Below, piece after piece: positions 1 to 4,957 of a stretch of 21,762 bases of DNA. How positions within the stretch are numbered: position 1 is the first letter of the stretch; each line of letters starts with the position of its first letter. The notes below the pieces were generated by a model, which was given only the letters and a program-made list of their open reading frames with translations, was not told where the DNA came from and did not search any database. The stretch comes from a virus. The translations under genes and the position numbers were made by a program. The stretch is from the IMG/VR virus record IMGVR_UViG_3300033273_000130, positions 1 through 21,762 of that record. One strand, given 5' to 3'.

Positions 1-1
1 A

Positions 2-28
2 CAACCCCCCGCTCAACCCCCTAGCTAG
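2..28 (+). CDS. Possible 3' end of the portal (head-tail connector) gene
   Basis: The window opens inside a gene. Frame 2 reads nine codons, giving a Gln/Pro-rich tail QPPAQPPS and a TAG stop, six bases before the scaffold start. In T7-like phages the gene just before the scaffold is the portal, so this is the natural assignment. Frame 1 also reaches a stop nearby (positions 22-24), so the frame choice is not certain. The identity rests on gene order only. Confidence 0.3.
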   Translation, partial: QPPAQPPS

Positions 29-33
29 CACCT

Positions 34-912
34 ATGGCTATTAACCTTTCTTACGATCCATCTGACGATCCCGAAGCTATTGCAGCCCGCGAAGCCGAAG
101 AGCAAGACAGCCTTGAAGTTGGTGAGAAGATGCTCCAAGAGCAGGAAGAACTTCTTGCTGGTAAGTACAAGAATGCTGAAGAGTTGGAGAAAGCCTACAT
201 GGAACTCCAGCAGCGCTTAGGACGTGGGGACGAAGATGATGATGGTGGAGAAGCAGAAGAATACGAAGAAGACGATACAGAATACACGGAAGGCGATTAC
301 GAACGCTACGATGAGGAAGGCTACGTTAATTTTGACGCAGTTGCTGAGGCATACGGTGATGGCCTTGCCGAAGCGTTCCAAGAAAACGGAATTGATCCGT
401 GGGCTATGAACGATCACTTCTATGAGAACGACGGTACTCTCACTGATGAGATGTACGATCAACTCAATGAAGCTGGCTTCTCCGACGAAACTATTGATGC
501 TTATCTTGGTGGCCTTCGCAACCAGCTAGGCTACGATGATGCAGAGGCTACCCTTTCTGAAAGCACAATCTCTGACATCAAAGACATTGCTGGTGGCGAG
601 CAAGGCTACGCTGACGTTGTGCAGTGGGCAAGTGAGAACCTGCCTGAGGCTGACATCGAAGCTTTCGATGAAGTCATCAACACCGCCAACGAAGCAGCCG
701 TCCGGTTTGCTGTAAAGGCACTGGTCGGTCAGTACGAGGACGCAGTAGGTCGTACCCCTGACCTCGTTACTGGTAAGCAATCCTCTACTGGACAGGCTTA
801 CCGCAGCATGGCTGAGGTTGTCCGCGACATGTCGGACCCTCGCTATGATTCTGATGACGCATATCGTATGGACGTTATGCGTAAACTTGAACGCTCTAAC
901 CTCAAAGTATGA
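34..912 (+). CDS. Capsid assembly scaffolding protein (T7 gp9-like)
   Basis: This 292-residue protein would form the internal scaffold around which the major capsid protein assembles; it leaves before or during DNA packaging. It is very acidic, with an almost unbroken Asp/Glu run at about residues 66-96, and it has a Glu-rich, probably helical N-terminal third and a more basic C-terminus ending MRKLERSNLKV. An acidic, helical body with a basic C-terminal capsid-binding tail is typical of scaffolds. T7 gp9 is 307 residues, so the length fits. It lies two genes groups ahead of the capsid gene, with only the photosynthesis block between, as in other cyanopodoviruses. Its last codon overlaps the hli start (ATGA), which suggests translational coupling. 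The call rests on composition, length and gene order rather than on a sharp motif. Confidence 0.85.
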   Translation: MAINLSYDPSDDPEAIAAREAEEQDSLEVGEKMLQEQEELLAGKYKNAEELEKAYMELQQRLGRGDEDDDGGEAEEYEEDDTEYTEGDYERYDEEGYVNFDAVAEAYGDGLAEAFQENGIDPWAMNDHFYENDGTLTDEMYDQLNEAGFSDETIDAYLGGLRNQLGYDDAEATLSESTISDIKDIAGGEQGYADVVQWASENLPEADIEAFDEVINTANEAAVRFAVKALVGQYEDAVGRTPDLVTGKQSSTGQAYRSMAEVVRDMSDPRYDSDDAYRMDVMRKLERSNLKV

Positions 913-1037
913 ACAACGTCTACGAAACCCACTGGGAAAAGGCAGAACGCCTCAACGGACGCCTGGCTATGCTAGGCTTCGTTGCAGCCGTTGGCGCATA
1001 CTTCACCACTGGTCAAATCATTCCCGGTATTTGGTAA
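909..1037 (+). CDS. hli: High-light-inducible protein (Hli), single-helix chlorophyll-binding protein
   Basis: The product has 42 residues and carries the chlorophyll a/b-binding (LHC/ELIP/Hli) signature ERLNGRLAMLGF at residues 13-24, followed by one hydrophobic helix (residues about 20-36). In this family the Glu, Asn and Arg of the motif bind chlorophyll and hold two helices together. Hli proteins sit in the thylakoid membrane, where they protect photosystem II assembly and dissipate excess energy. Phage copies are thought to protect host photosynthesis during infection. The start codon overlaps the scaffold stop (ATGA) and the stop overlaps the next start (TAATG), so it is probably translated by coupling. 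It is shorter than many host Hlips, as is usual in phages. The signature is intact, so function is likely. Confidence 0.93.
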   Translation: MNNVYETHWEKAERLNGRLAMLGFVAAVGAYFTTGQIIPGIW

Positions 1038-1165
1038 TGCGTAAGTACGCTGGTAAACCTAAAAACAAAAAAGGTAAGATCAAAGGCGTCGACGGCAAAG
1101 CTTGCTGGAAAGGGTACAAGTACGCTGGTACCAAGAACGGCAAGGACAAATGTGTCAAAGCTTAA
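1037..1165 (+). CDS. Small lysine-rich protein of unknown function, 42 residues
   Basis: Its start codon shares one base with the hli stop (TAATG), which fixes the start; a longer reading of the same frame would run back into scaffold and hli. Fourteen of the 42 residues are lysine, giving a strong positive charge. There are two cysteines (C23 and C39) and several aromatic residues in the middle (W24, Y27, Y29). There is no hydrophobic segment or signal peptide, so it is probably soluble. Such charge would suit nucleic-acid or membrane-surface binding, and the two cysteines could form a disulfide or half a metal site, but this is inference. Similar lysine-rich mini-proteins seem familiar from cyanophage genomes, without a known role. 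Its place inside the coupled hli-to-psbA block suggests expression with the photosynthesis genes. Confidence 0.75.
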   Translation: MRKYAGKPKNKKGKIKGVDGKACWKGYKYAGTKNGKDKCVKA

Positions 1166-1178
1166 TTCACTTCTAACT

Positions 1179-1520
1179 ATGAAATCTTTTATTATTGCAA
1201 GTCTTCTGCTCGGCACCGCTGGTGCTGCACAAGCAGGTCCCTACGTCAACGTGGAAGCTAACTCTGGCTTCGCTGGCTCTGACTATGTCGGTACCGCTAT
1301 GGACGTTCACGTGGGTTACGAAGGTGCCAACTGGTATGTCCAGGGTGGCCCTGTCCTCCTGGCTCCTGACGCTGGTGACGGTGACGTTGAGTTGTCTGGT
1401 AAAGCAGGCGGTTCTTACAGTCTGACCGAAGCTCTGTCTGTCTATGGCGAAGTCTCCTTCGTCACTGGCGAGTATGTGAATGGCTACGGAACCAAAGTCG
1501 GAGCCAAGTACAACTTCTGA
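1179..1520 (+). CDS. Small exported outer-membrane-like (porin-like) protein
   Basis: The 113-residue product starts with a clear Sec signal peptide: MKS, a hydrophobic stretch IIASLLLGTAGA, and a likely cleavage after AQA (residue 19). An upstream in-frame ATG at 1152 would put nine residues ahead of the signal and overlap the previous gene, so 1179 is preferred. The mature part, about 94 residues, alternates Gly and aromatic residues in short beta-strand-like pieces (HVGYEGANWYVQGG, YGEVSFVTGEY). It ends in VGAKYNF, the aromatic C-terminus typical of outer membrane beta-barrel proteins recognised by the Bam machinery. It is too short for a full porin and could make a very small barrel, an oligomer, or a periplasmic beta protein. 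Related short porin-like proteins occur in cyanophages, but their role is not established. The 3' end overlaps the HNH gene by 41 bases. Confidence 0.75.
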   Translation: MKSFIIASLLLGTAGAAQAGPYVNVEANSGFAGSDYVGTAMDVHVGYEGANWYVQGGPVLLAPDAGDGDVELSGKAGGSYSLTEALSVYGEVSFVTGEYVNGYGTKVGAKYNF

Positions 1521-1803
1521 TCGGAAGGAGTACTGGGCAAAACGTTACCGCGAACGGCGGGAATACATAACTAAATATAAGATGGGCCGTGGGTGTGAGC
1601 TTTGTGGATATAAGGCTCACCCTGCGGCTTTGACGTTTGATCACTTAGACCCTGCAGATAAGGCATTCAATTTAAGTGATCATACGAATCGCAGTTGGCA
1701 AAAGATTATGGATGAGATAGATAAGTGCAGGGTAATCTGCGCCAACTGTCACAACATACATACTCATGACAGCGATTACTTCTCTGAGAGGGAAGACGAC
1801 TAA
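1480..1803 (+). CDS. HNH endonuclease, probably a homing-type nuclease next to psbA
   Basis: The 107-residue product has a zinc-ribbon HNH core. It has a first Cys pair at C39 and C42 (GCELCGYK), the FDHLDP motif with the candidate general-base pair D54-H55, and a second Cys pair at C87 and C90 in [10 protein letters not shown] with N89 and H91. The basic N-terminal helix ([15 protein letters not shown]) is typical of small phage HNH nucleases. The start at 1480 is chosen because the only other in-frame ATG (1582, residue 35) would lose that helix; no convincing ribosome-binding site is seen. It overlaps the previous gene by 41 bases and psbA by 38, in different frames. Such enzymes cut DNA at or near their own locus and so spread themselves and flanking genes. 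Free-standing nucleases beside psbA are known in cyanophages, so psbA is a plausible target region, though this is inference. Confidence 0.85.
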   Translation: MATEPKSEPSTTSDRKEYWAKRYRERREYITKYKMGRGCELCGYKAHPAALTFDHLDPADKAFNLSDHTNRSWQKIMDEIDKCRVICANCHNIHTHDSDYFSEREDD

Positions 1804-2845
1804 CTGGGAGCAGTTCTGCTCTTGGGTTACCTCTACAAACAATCGTCTATACGTAGGCTGGTTTGGTATCCTGATGATTCCTACCTTACTGGCAGCCACA
1901 ACCTGTTTTATTATCGCCTTTATTGGCGCACCGCCTGTTGACATTGATGGAATCCGTGAACCCGTTGCAGGCTCCCTCCTCTATGGAAACAACATCATAT
2001 CGGGAGCCGTCGTTCCGAGCAGCAATGCCATCGGACTACACTTCTACCCAATTTGGGAAGCTGCTACACTTGATGAATGGCTCTACAACGGGGGTCCATT
2101 CCAGCTTGTCGTTTTCCACTTCCTCATTGGTATCTATTCTTACATGGGACGAGAGTGGGAACTTAGCTATCGACTAGGTATGCGTCCTTGGATCTTTGTG
2201 GCATACTCTGCACCTGTTGCAGCTGCCTCTGCCGTGTTCCTGGTTTATCCCTTCGGACAAGGATCTTTTTCTGATGCAATGCCCCTCGGAATCTCAGGTA
2301 CTTTCAACTACATGCTTGTCTTCCAAGCGGAGCACAACATTCTCATGCACCCTTTCCATATGCTTGGTGTTGCTGGGGTATTTGGTGGTGCTCTCTTTTC
2401 AGCTATGCACGGATCTCTCGTCACATCGTCCCTCATTAGGGAGACTACCGAAAAGGTCTCGCAGAGTTATGGATACAAGTTTGGGCAGGAAGAAGAGACA
2501 TATAACATTGTCGCTGCCCACGGTTACTTCGGACGTTTGATCTTCCAATATGCTTCGTTTAATAACAGCCGCTCGCTGCATTTCTTCCTTGCAGCATGGC
2601 CCGTCGTGGGTATCTGGTTTGCCGCCCTCGGCGTCAGCACCATGGCTTTCAACCTCAACGGGTTCAACTTCAATCAATCCATTACTGAGAGTCAAGGTCA
2701 TGTGATTAACACATGGGCTGATATTCTCAACCGTGCTAACCTCGGCTTTGAGGTTATGCATGAGCGTAATGCTCACAACTTCCCGCTGGATCTTGCAGCA
2801 GCTGAGACAACTCCTGTTGCTCTGACTGCACCAGCAATCGGCTAA
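1766..2845 (+). CDS. psbA: Photosystem II D1 reaction-centre protein
   Basis: This is an uninterrupted 359-residue D1. Key residues fall at standard D1 numbers: Y161 (redox tyrosine), D170, E189, H332, E333, H337, D342 and A344 (manganese cluster; mature end after A344), H190 (partner of Y161), H198 (P680 chlorophyll), H215 and H272 (non-heme iron), H252 and S264 (QB site). D1 turns over quickly in light, and phage psbA supplies fresh D1 to the host thylakoid during infection. Residue 130 is Glu, the form found in high-light D1 isoforms. The N-terminus ([18 protein letters not shown]) is unlike the usual host start, as is common in phages. The start overlaps the HNH gene by 38 bases and no clear Shine-Dalgarno precedes it, so translation may depend on coupling. 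No intron interrupts the frame. Confidence 0.98.
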   Translation: MTAITSLRGKTTNWEQFCSWVTSTNNRLYVGWFGILMIPTLLAATTCFIIAFIGAPPVDIDGIREPVAGSLLYGNNIISGAVVPSSNAIGLHFYPIWEAATLDEWLYNGGPFQLVVFHFLIGIYSYMGREWELSYRLGMRPWIFVAYSAPVAAASAVFLVYPFGQGSFSDAMPLGISGTFNYMLVFQAEHNILMHPFHMLGVAGVFGGALFSAMHGSLVTSSLIRETTEKVSQSYGYKFGQEEETYNIVAAHGYFGRLIFQYASFNNSRSLHFFLAAWPVVGIWFAALGVSTMAFNLNGFNFNQSITESQGHVINTWADILNRANLGFEVMHERNAHNFPLDLAAAETTPVALTAPAIG

Positions 2846-2849
2846 TTAT

Positions 2850-2921
2850 TTCGTACGTTCATCCCATTGGGACGCATGTTACCTAAGCATGGAACGGGGC
2901 TTAGGTTTAATTTTGTACGAA
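2850..2921 (+). promoter_or_regulatory. Glutamine riboswitch candidate (Downstream-peptide class)
   Basis: Four bases after psbA there is a compact pseudoknot. P1 is CGTTC (2856-2860) with GAACG (2892-2896). P2 is TCCC (2862-2865) with GGGA (2869-2872) and an ATT loop. The pseudoknot is ACCTAAGC (2881-2888) with GCTTAGGT (2899-2906), eight perfect pairs crossing P1. The conserved-looking pieces CGTTCATCC, GGACG and GGAACG match, from memory, the glnA/Downstream-peptide glutamine aptamers of cyanobacteria and marine phages. An outer perfect inverted repeat, TTCGTAC (2850-2856) with GTACGAA (2915-2921), encloses everything. Without P1 the eight-pair stem would be a hairpin followed by TTTAATTTT, like a terminator. 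A short peptide gene begins four bases later, as the class name implies. A covariance-model search would settle it. Confidence 0.8.
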
Positions 2922-2924
2922 CTC

Positions 2925-3032
2925 ATGTCCATCAATCTTATTCGTTTCCTTGCATCACAGAAAAAACGCGCAGAGCGTTATCATACTGATGCCCTGCGCT
3001 ACCGTGGTGTAGTGTATAAAGAGATCGACTGA
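2925..3032 (+). CDS. Riboswitch-associated small peptide, 35 residues
   Basis: An ATG four bases past the outer riboswitch arm opens a 35-codon frame ending in TGA. The peptide begins MSINLIRFLASQKKRAER and ends LRYRGVVYKEID, with a basic, probably helical first half. Short peptides follow Downstream-peptide RNAs by definition of that class, so position and size support a real gene. The YRG-x2-Y ending recalls the short YRG motif of DUF4278-type cyanobacterial proteins, a family that includes the PII-binding regulator PirA. Small basic proteins also inhibit glutamine synthetase in cyanobacteria (the IF7 and IF17 factors). A role in host nitrogen control is therefore plausible, but it is inference. 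There is no strong Shine-Dalgarno; the leader just before the ATG is the riboswitch outer arm. Its last two codons lie inside the tRNA-like fold. Confidence 0.7.
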   Translation: MSINLIRFLASQKKRAERYHTDALRYRGVVYKEID

Positions 3033-3066
3033 CGGTGTAGGGGAGGTTCGATTCCTCCCCCAGTCA
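3027..3066 (+). ncRNA. tRNA-like minihelix: acceptor stem plus T-arm without D and anticodon arms
   Basis: The sequence holds an exact B-box, GGTTCGATTCC (3045-3055), the most conserved part of tRNA genes. Stem GGGGAGG (3040-3046) pairs perfectly with CCTCCCC (3054-3060) around the seven-base loop TTCGATT. Directly after it, CAGTC (3061-3065) pairs with GACTG (3027-3031), so an acceptor-like stem stacks on the T-arm, with A3066 where the discriminator base would be. Only eight bases (3032-3039) replace the D and anticodon arms, and no CCA follows, so it cannot decode. It may be a tRNA gene relic, an RNase P or RNase Z processing mark between the peptide and capsid messages, or a stability element. 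GACTG overlaps the end and stop codon of the 35-residue peptide gene. Confidence 0.6.
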
Positions 3067-3189
3067 TTGGCTTTGGCCCCTTACGAGGGACACCCTTAGC
3101 CGCAGCTGTGGCCTGAGACGCCCTAAGTTCTCAAAACTTTTTTATCTGAACGTTCGGAGTCTGTTACAAATTACTAACTCCTTAAATAA
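3067..3189 (+). other. Structured leader of the major capsid gene
   Basis: No gene is seen here. Three hairpins can be drawn: CCCT/AGGG with loop TACG (3078-3089), GCCGC/GTGGC with loop AGCT (3099-3112), and an A/T-rich AAGTT/AACTT stem (3125-3139) followed by six T's (3138-3143). The last one looks like a weak terminator but its stem has only one G:C pair. An outer CTTA/TAAG pairing (3095-3098 with 3124-3127) could enclose the middle hairpin. No convincing promoter or strong ribosome-binding site is visible before the capsid start at 3190, although this is expected to be the most strongly translated gene of the window. Confidence 0.35.
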
Positions 3190-4284
3190 ATGGCTAACGC
3201 AACTCAGACTGCGCTAGGCCGCTCTAATCTCAGTACTGGTACTGGTTATGGTGGTTCTGGCGACAAGTATGAACTTTATCTGAAGCTCTTCTCTGGTGAG
3301 ATGTTCAAGGGCTTCCAGCATAATACCATCGCTCGTGACCTCGTCATGAAGCGCACGCTGAAGAACGGTAAGTCTCTTCAGTTCATCTACACTGGACGCA
3401 TGGACGCTAGTTTCCATACGCCTGGTACTCCGATCCTGGGATCTGGTGATCCCCCGGTGGCAGAGAAGACCATCGTGGTCGATGACCTGCTGGTCAGCTC
3501 CGCTTTCGTGTATGATCTCGATGAGACCCTGGCTCACTACGAACTGCGTGGTGAGATCTCCAAGAAGATCGGCTATGCTCTGGCTGAGCACTATGACCGT
3601 CGCATCTTCCGTGCTATTGTGCGTGGCGCTCGCGCTGCTCACCCCGTGTCTGCAACCGGCAAGGTTGAGCCCGGTGGTACCCAGATCCAGGTTGGCTCGG
3701 GTGCTGGTACCAACGCTGACGCTCTCGACTCCACCAAGATCGTGGCTGCTTTCTTTGAAGCTGCCTCTGTCCTGGATGAGAAGGGTGTGTCTCAGGATGG
3801 TCGTGTGGCTGTTCTGTCCCCACGTCAGTACTATGCACTCGTGGAGAACGTATCCAGCAACGCTCTGATCAACCGTGACGAGCAGGGCACCGCTCTGCAG
3901 TCCGGTCAAGGCATCCTGTCGATTGCTGGTATCAAGATCTACAAGTCCATGAACATTCCGTTCCTGGGTAAGTATGGTACCAACTCTACCATCGACAACG
4001 CTGGCTCCTTTGTGGGTGTTGATGTCGAAGCTACCGTGACTGGCGAAAACAACGCCTACGGCGCTGCCGACGACTTCGATACCTCCTGCGGCCTTATCTT
4101 CCAACGCGAAGCCGCTGGTGTCGTTGAGACCATTGGACCCCAGGTCCAGGTCACCTCTGGCGACGTGTCCGTTATCTACCAAGGTGACGTGATTCTGGGT
4201 CGCCTCAGCATGGGTACTGACTACCTGAACCCTGCTGCTTGTGTCGAACTGCACGCTACCAGCACCGCTGGTTCTGCATTCTGA
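3190..4284 (+). CDS. Major capsid protein (T7 gp10-like, HK97 fold)
   Basis: The product has 364 residues (T7 gp10A has 345) and forms the icosahedral shell. The N-terminus is Gly/Ser/Thr-rich and flexible (residues 1-25). It is followed by the capsid pattern of T7-like phages: KYELYLKLFSGEMFKGF, then SFHTPGTPILG, then VVDDLLVSSAFVYDLDE and a helix EISKKIGYALAEHYDRRI that suits the spine region of the HK97 fold. Later come a beta-rich part with VAVLSPRQYYALV (about residues 206-218) and a C-terminal strand VSVIYQGDVILGRLSMG. Codon use is strikingly biased, with C-ending codons for Ile, Phe, Asn and Tyr and CGT/CGC for Arg, as expected of a highly expressed gene. It is followed by an intrinsic terminator. 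No frameshift extension of the T7 gp10B kind was seen. Confidence 0.95.
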   Translation: MANATQTALGRSNLSTGTGYGGSGDKYELYLKLFSGEMFKGFQHNTIARDLVMKRTLKNGKSLQFIYTGRMDASFHTPGTPILGSGDPPVAEKTIVVDDLLVSSAFVYDLDETLAHYELRGEISKKIGYALAEHYDRRIFRAIVRGARAAHPVSATGKVEPGGTQIQVGSGAGTNADALDSTKIVAAFFEAASVLDEKGVSQDGRVAVLSPRQYYALVENVSSNALINRDEQGTALQSGQGILSIAGIKIYKSMNIPFLGKYGTNSTIDNAGSFVGVDVEATVTGENNAYGAADDFDTSCGLIFQREAAGVVETIGPQVQVTSGDVSVIYQGDVILGRLSMGTDYLNPAACVELHATSTAGSAF

Positions 4285-4303
4285 TCCATTCTTGTTTTAT
4301 ACT

Positions 4304-4329
4304 GGGACTCCTTCGGGGGTCCCTTTTTT
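4304..4329 (+). terminator. Rho-independent terminator between capsid and tail tube A genes
   Basis: GGGACTCC (4304-4311) pairs with GGGGTCCC (4316-4323), eight pairs including one G:T, around a TTCG tetraloop (4312-4315). Six T's follow (4324-4329). This is a textbook intrinsic terminator. It lies 19 bases after the capsid stop and 5 bases before the next start codon. T7 has its late terminator T-phi between genes 10 and 11 as well, so this should cap capsid mRNA and let a fraction of transcripts read on into the tail genes. Confidence 0.93.
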
Positions 4330-4334
4330 ATATC

Positions 4335-4955
4335 ATGACAACTAATTCGTACGCATCGTCCACCGAACTGGATGCTGTTAACCACGTTCTTATGAGCGTG
4401 GGTGAGTCTCCTGTCAATACACTAACCACCCAAAGTCCTGAAGTTGCTATTGCTCAGAACACTCTCCGACAAGTCTGTCGTGAAGTTCAGTCTGAGGGCT
4501 GGGTGTACAATACTGAATACGAGTTCCCGTTTGTGGTAGACACCAACGACGAGGTACTGATTCCACCCACTGTCCTCCAGCTGGACGTGAACAAGTTCAA
4601 GCATCGTGATGACTATGATGTGGTTAAGAGGGATGGTAAGCTGTATGATCGTTATTCTCACTCCTATAAATTTAAGGATATCGATACTCTCTACTGTGAT
4701 GTGGTGTGGTTCTTCGAGTTTGATGACATCCCTCAAGTCTTCCGTGACTACATCGCTTCACGCGCTTCCCGCATTGCTGTGACCCGTATGGTCAACGATG
4801 AGAAAGCTGTCAAACTCCTCACAGCAGACGAGGCACAGCTCCGTGCTCTAGCTGTTGAGTATGACACCCAGCAGGCTGAGTACAACGTGTTCCAAGGCAC
4901 CGACTTCCGCAACCCATACCCCTCCTTCAAACCCTTTAACGCAGTTGCTCGATAG
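4335..4955 (+). CDS. Tail tubular protein A (T7 gp11-like, gatekeeper/adaptor)
   Basis: The 206-residue product is close to T7 gp11 (196). Tail tube A forms a 12-mer ring between portal and nozzle. The N-terminus SSTELDAVNHVLMSVGESPV matches the family's opening helix (a run on LDAVNxxLxxIGExPV), followed by a helix with RQVCREVQSEGW and NTEYEFPF, and later IPQVFRDYIASRASRI and a C-terminal helical stretch with RALAVEYDTQQAEYNVF. The frame is open further upstream, to 4239, but that would overlap the capsid gene and cross the terminator, so the ATG at 4335 is taken. No Shine-Dalgarno fits between terminator and start; the purine-rich bases lie inside the terminator stem. Confidence 0.92.
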   Translation: MTTNSYASSTELDAVNHVLMSVGESPVNTLTTQSPEVAIAQNTLRQVCREVQSEGWVYNTEYEFPFVVDTNDEVLIPPTVLQLDVNKFKHRDDYDVVKRDGKLYDRYSHSYKFKDIDTLYCDVVWFFEFDDIPQVFRDYIASRASRIAVTRMVNDEKAVKLLTADEAQLRALAVEYDTQQAEYNVFQGTDFRNPYPSFKPFNAVAR

Positions 4956-4957
4956 CT

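Noticed and set aside
1766-2845. Group I intron in psbA, suggested by the nearby HNH gene
   Set aside because: The frame is continuous and all key D1 residues fall at their standard numbers, so no intron interrupts it.
3027-3066. A complete tRNA gene
   Set aside because: T-arm and acceptor-like stem are clear, but only eight bases lie where D and anticodon arms should be, and no matching 5' half was found nearby. It is reported as a tRNA-like element only.
3214-4254. A 346-codon open frame on the minus strand opposite the capsid gene
   Set aside because: It mirrors the strongly biased codons of the capsid gene, has low-complexity Ser/Val/Thr content, no family pattern, and no other minus-strand gene exists in the window.
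4239-4334. Longer N-terminus for the tail tube A protein
   Set aside because: It would overlap the capsid gene and cross the terminator; the family N-terminus begins right after the ATG at 4335.
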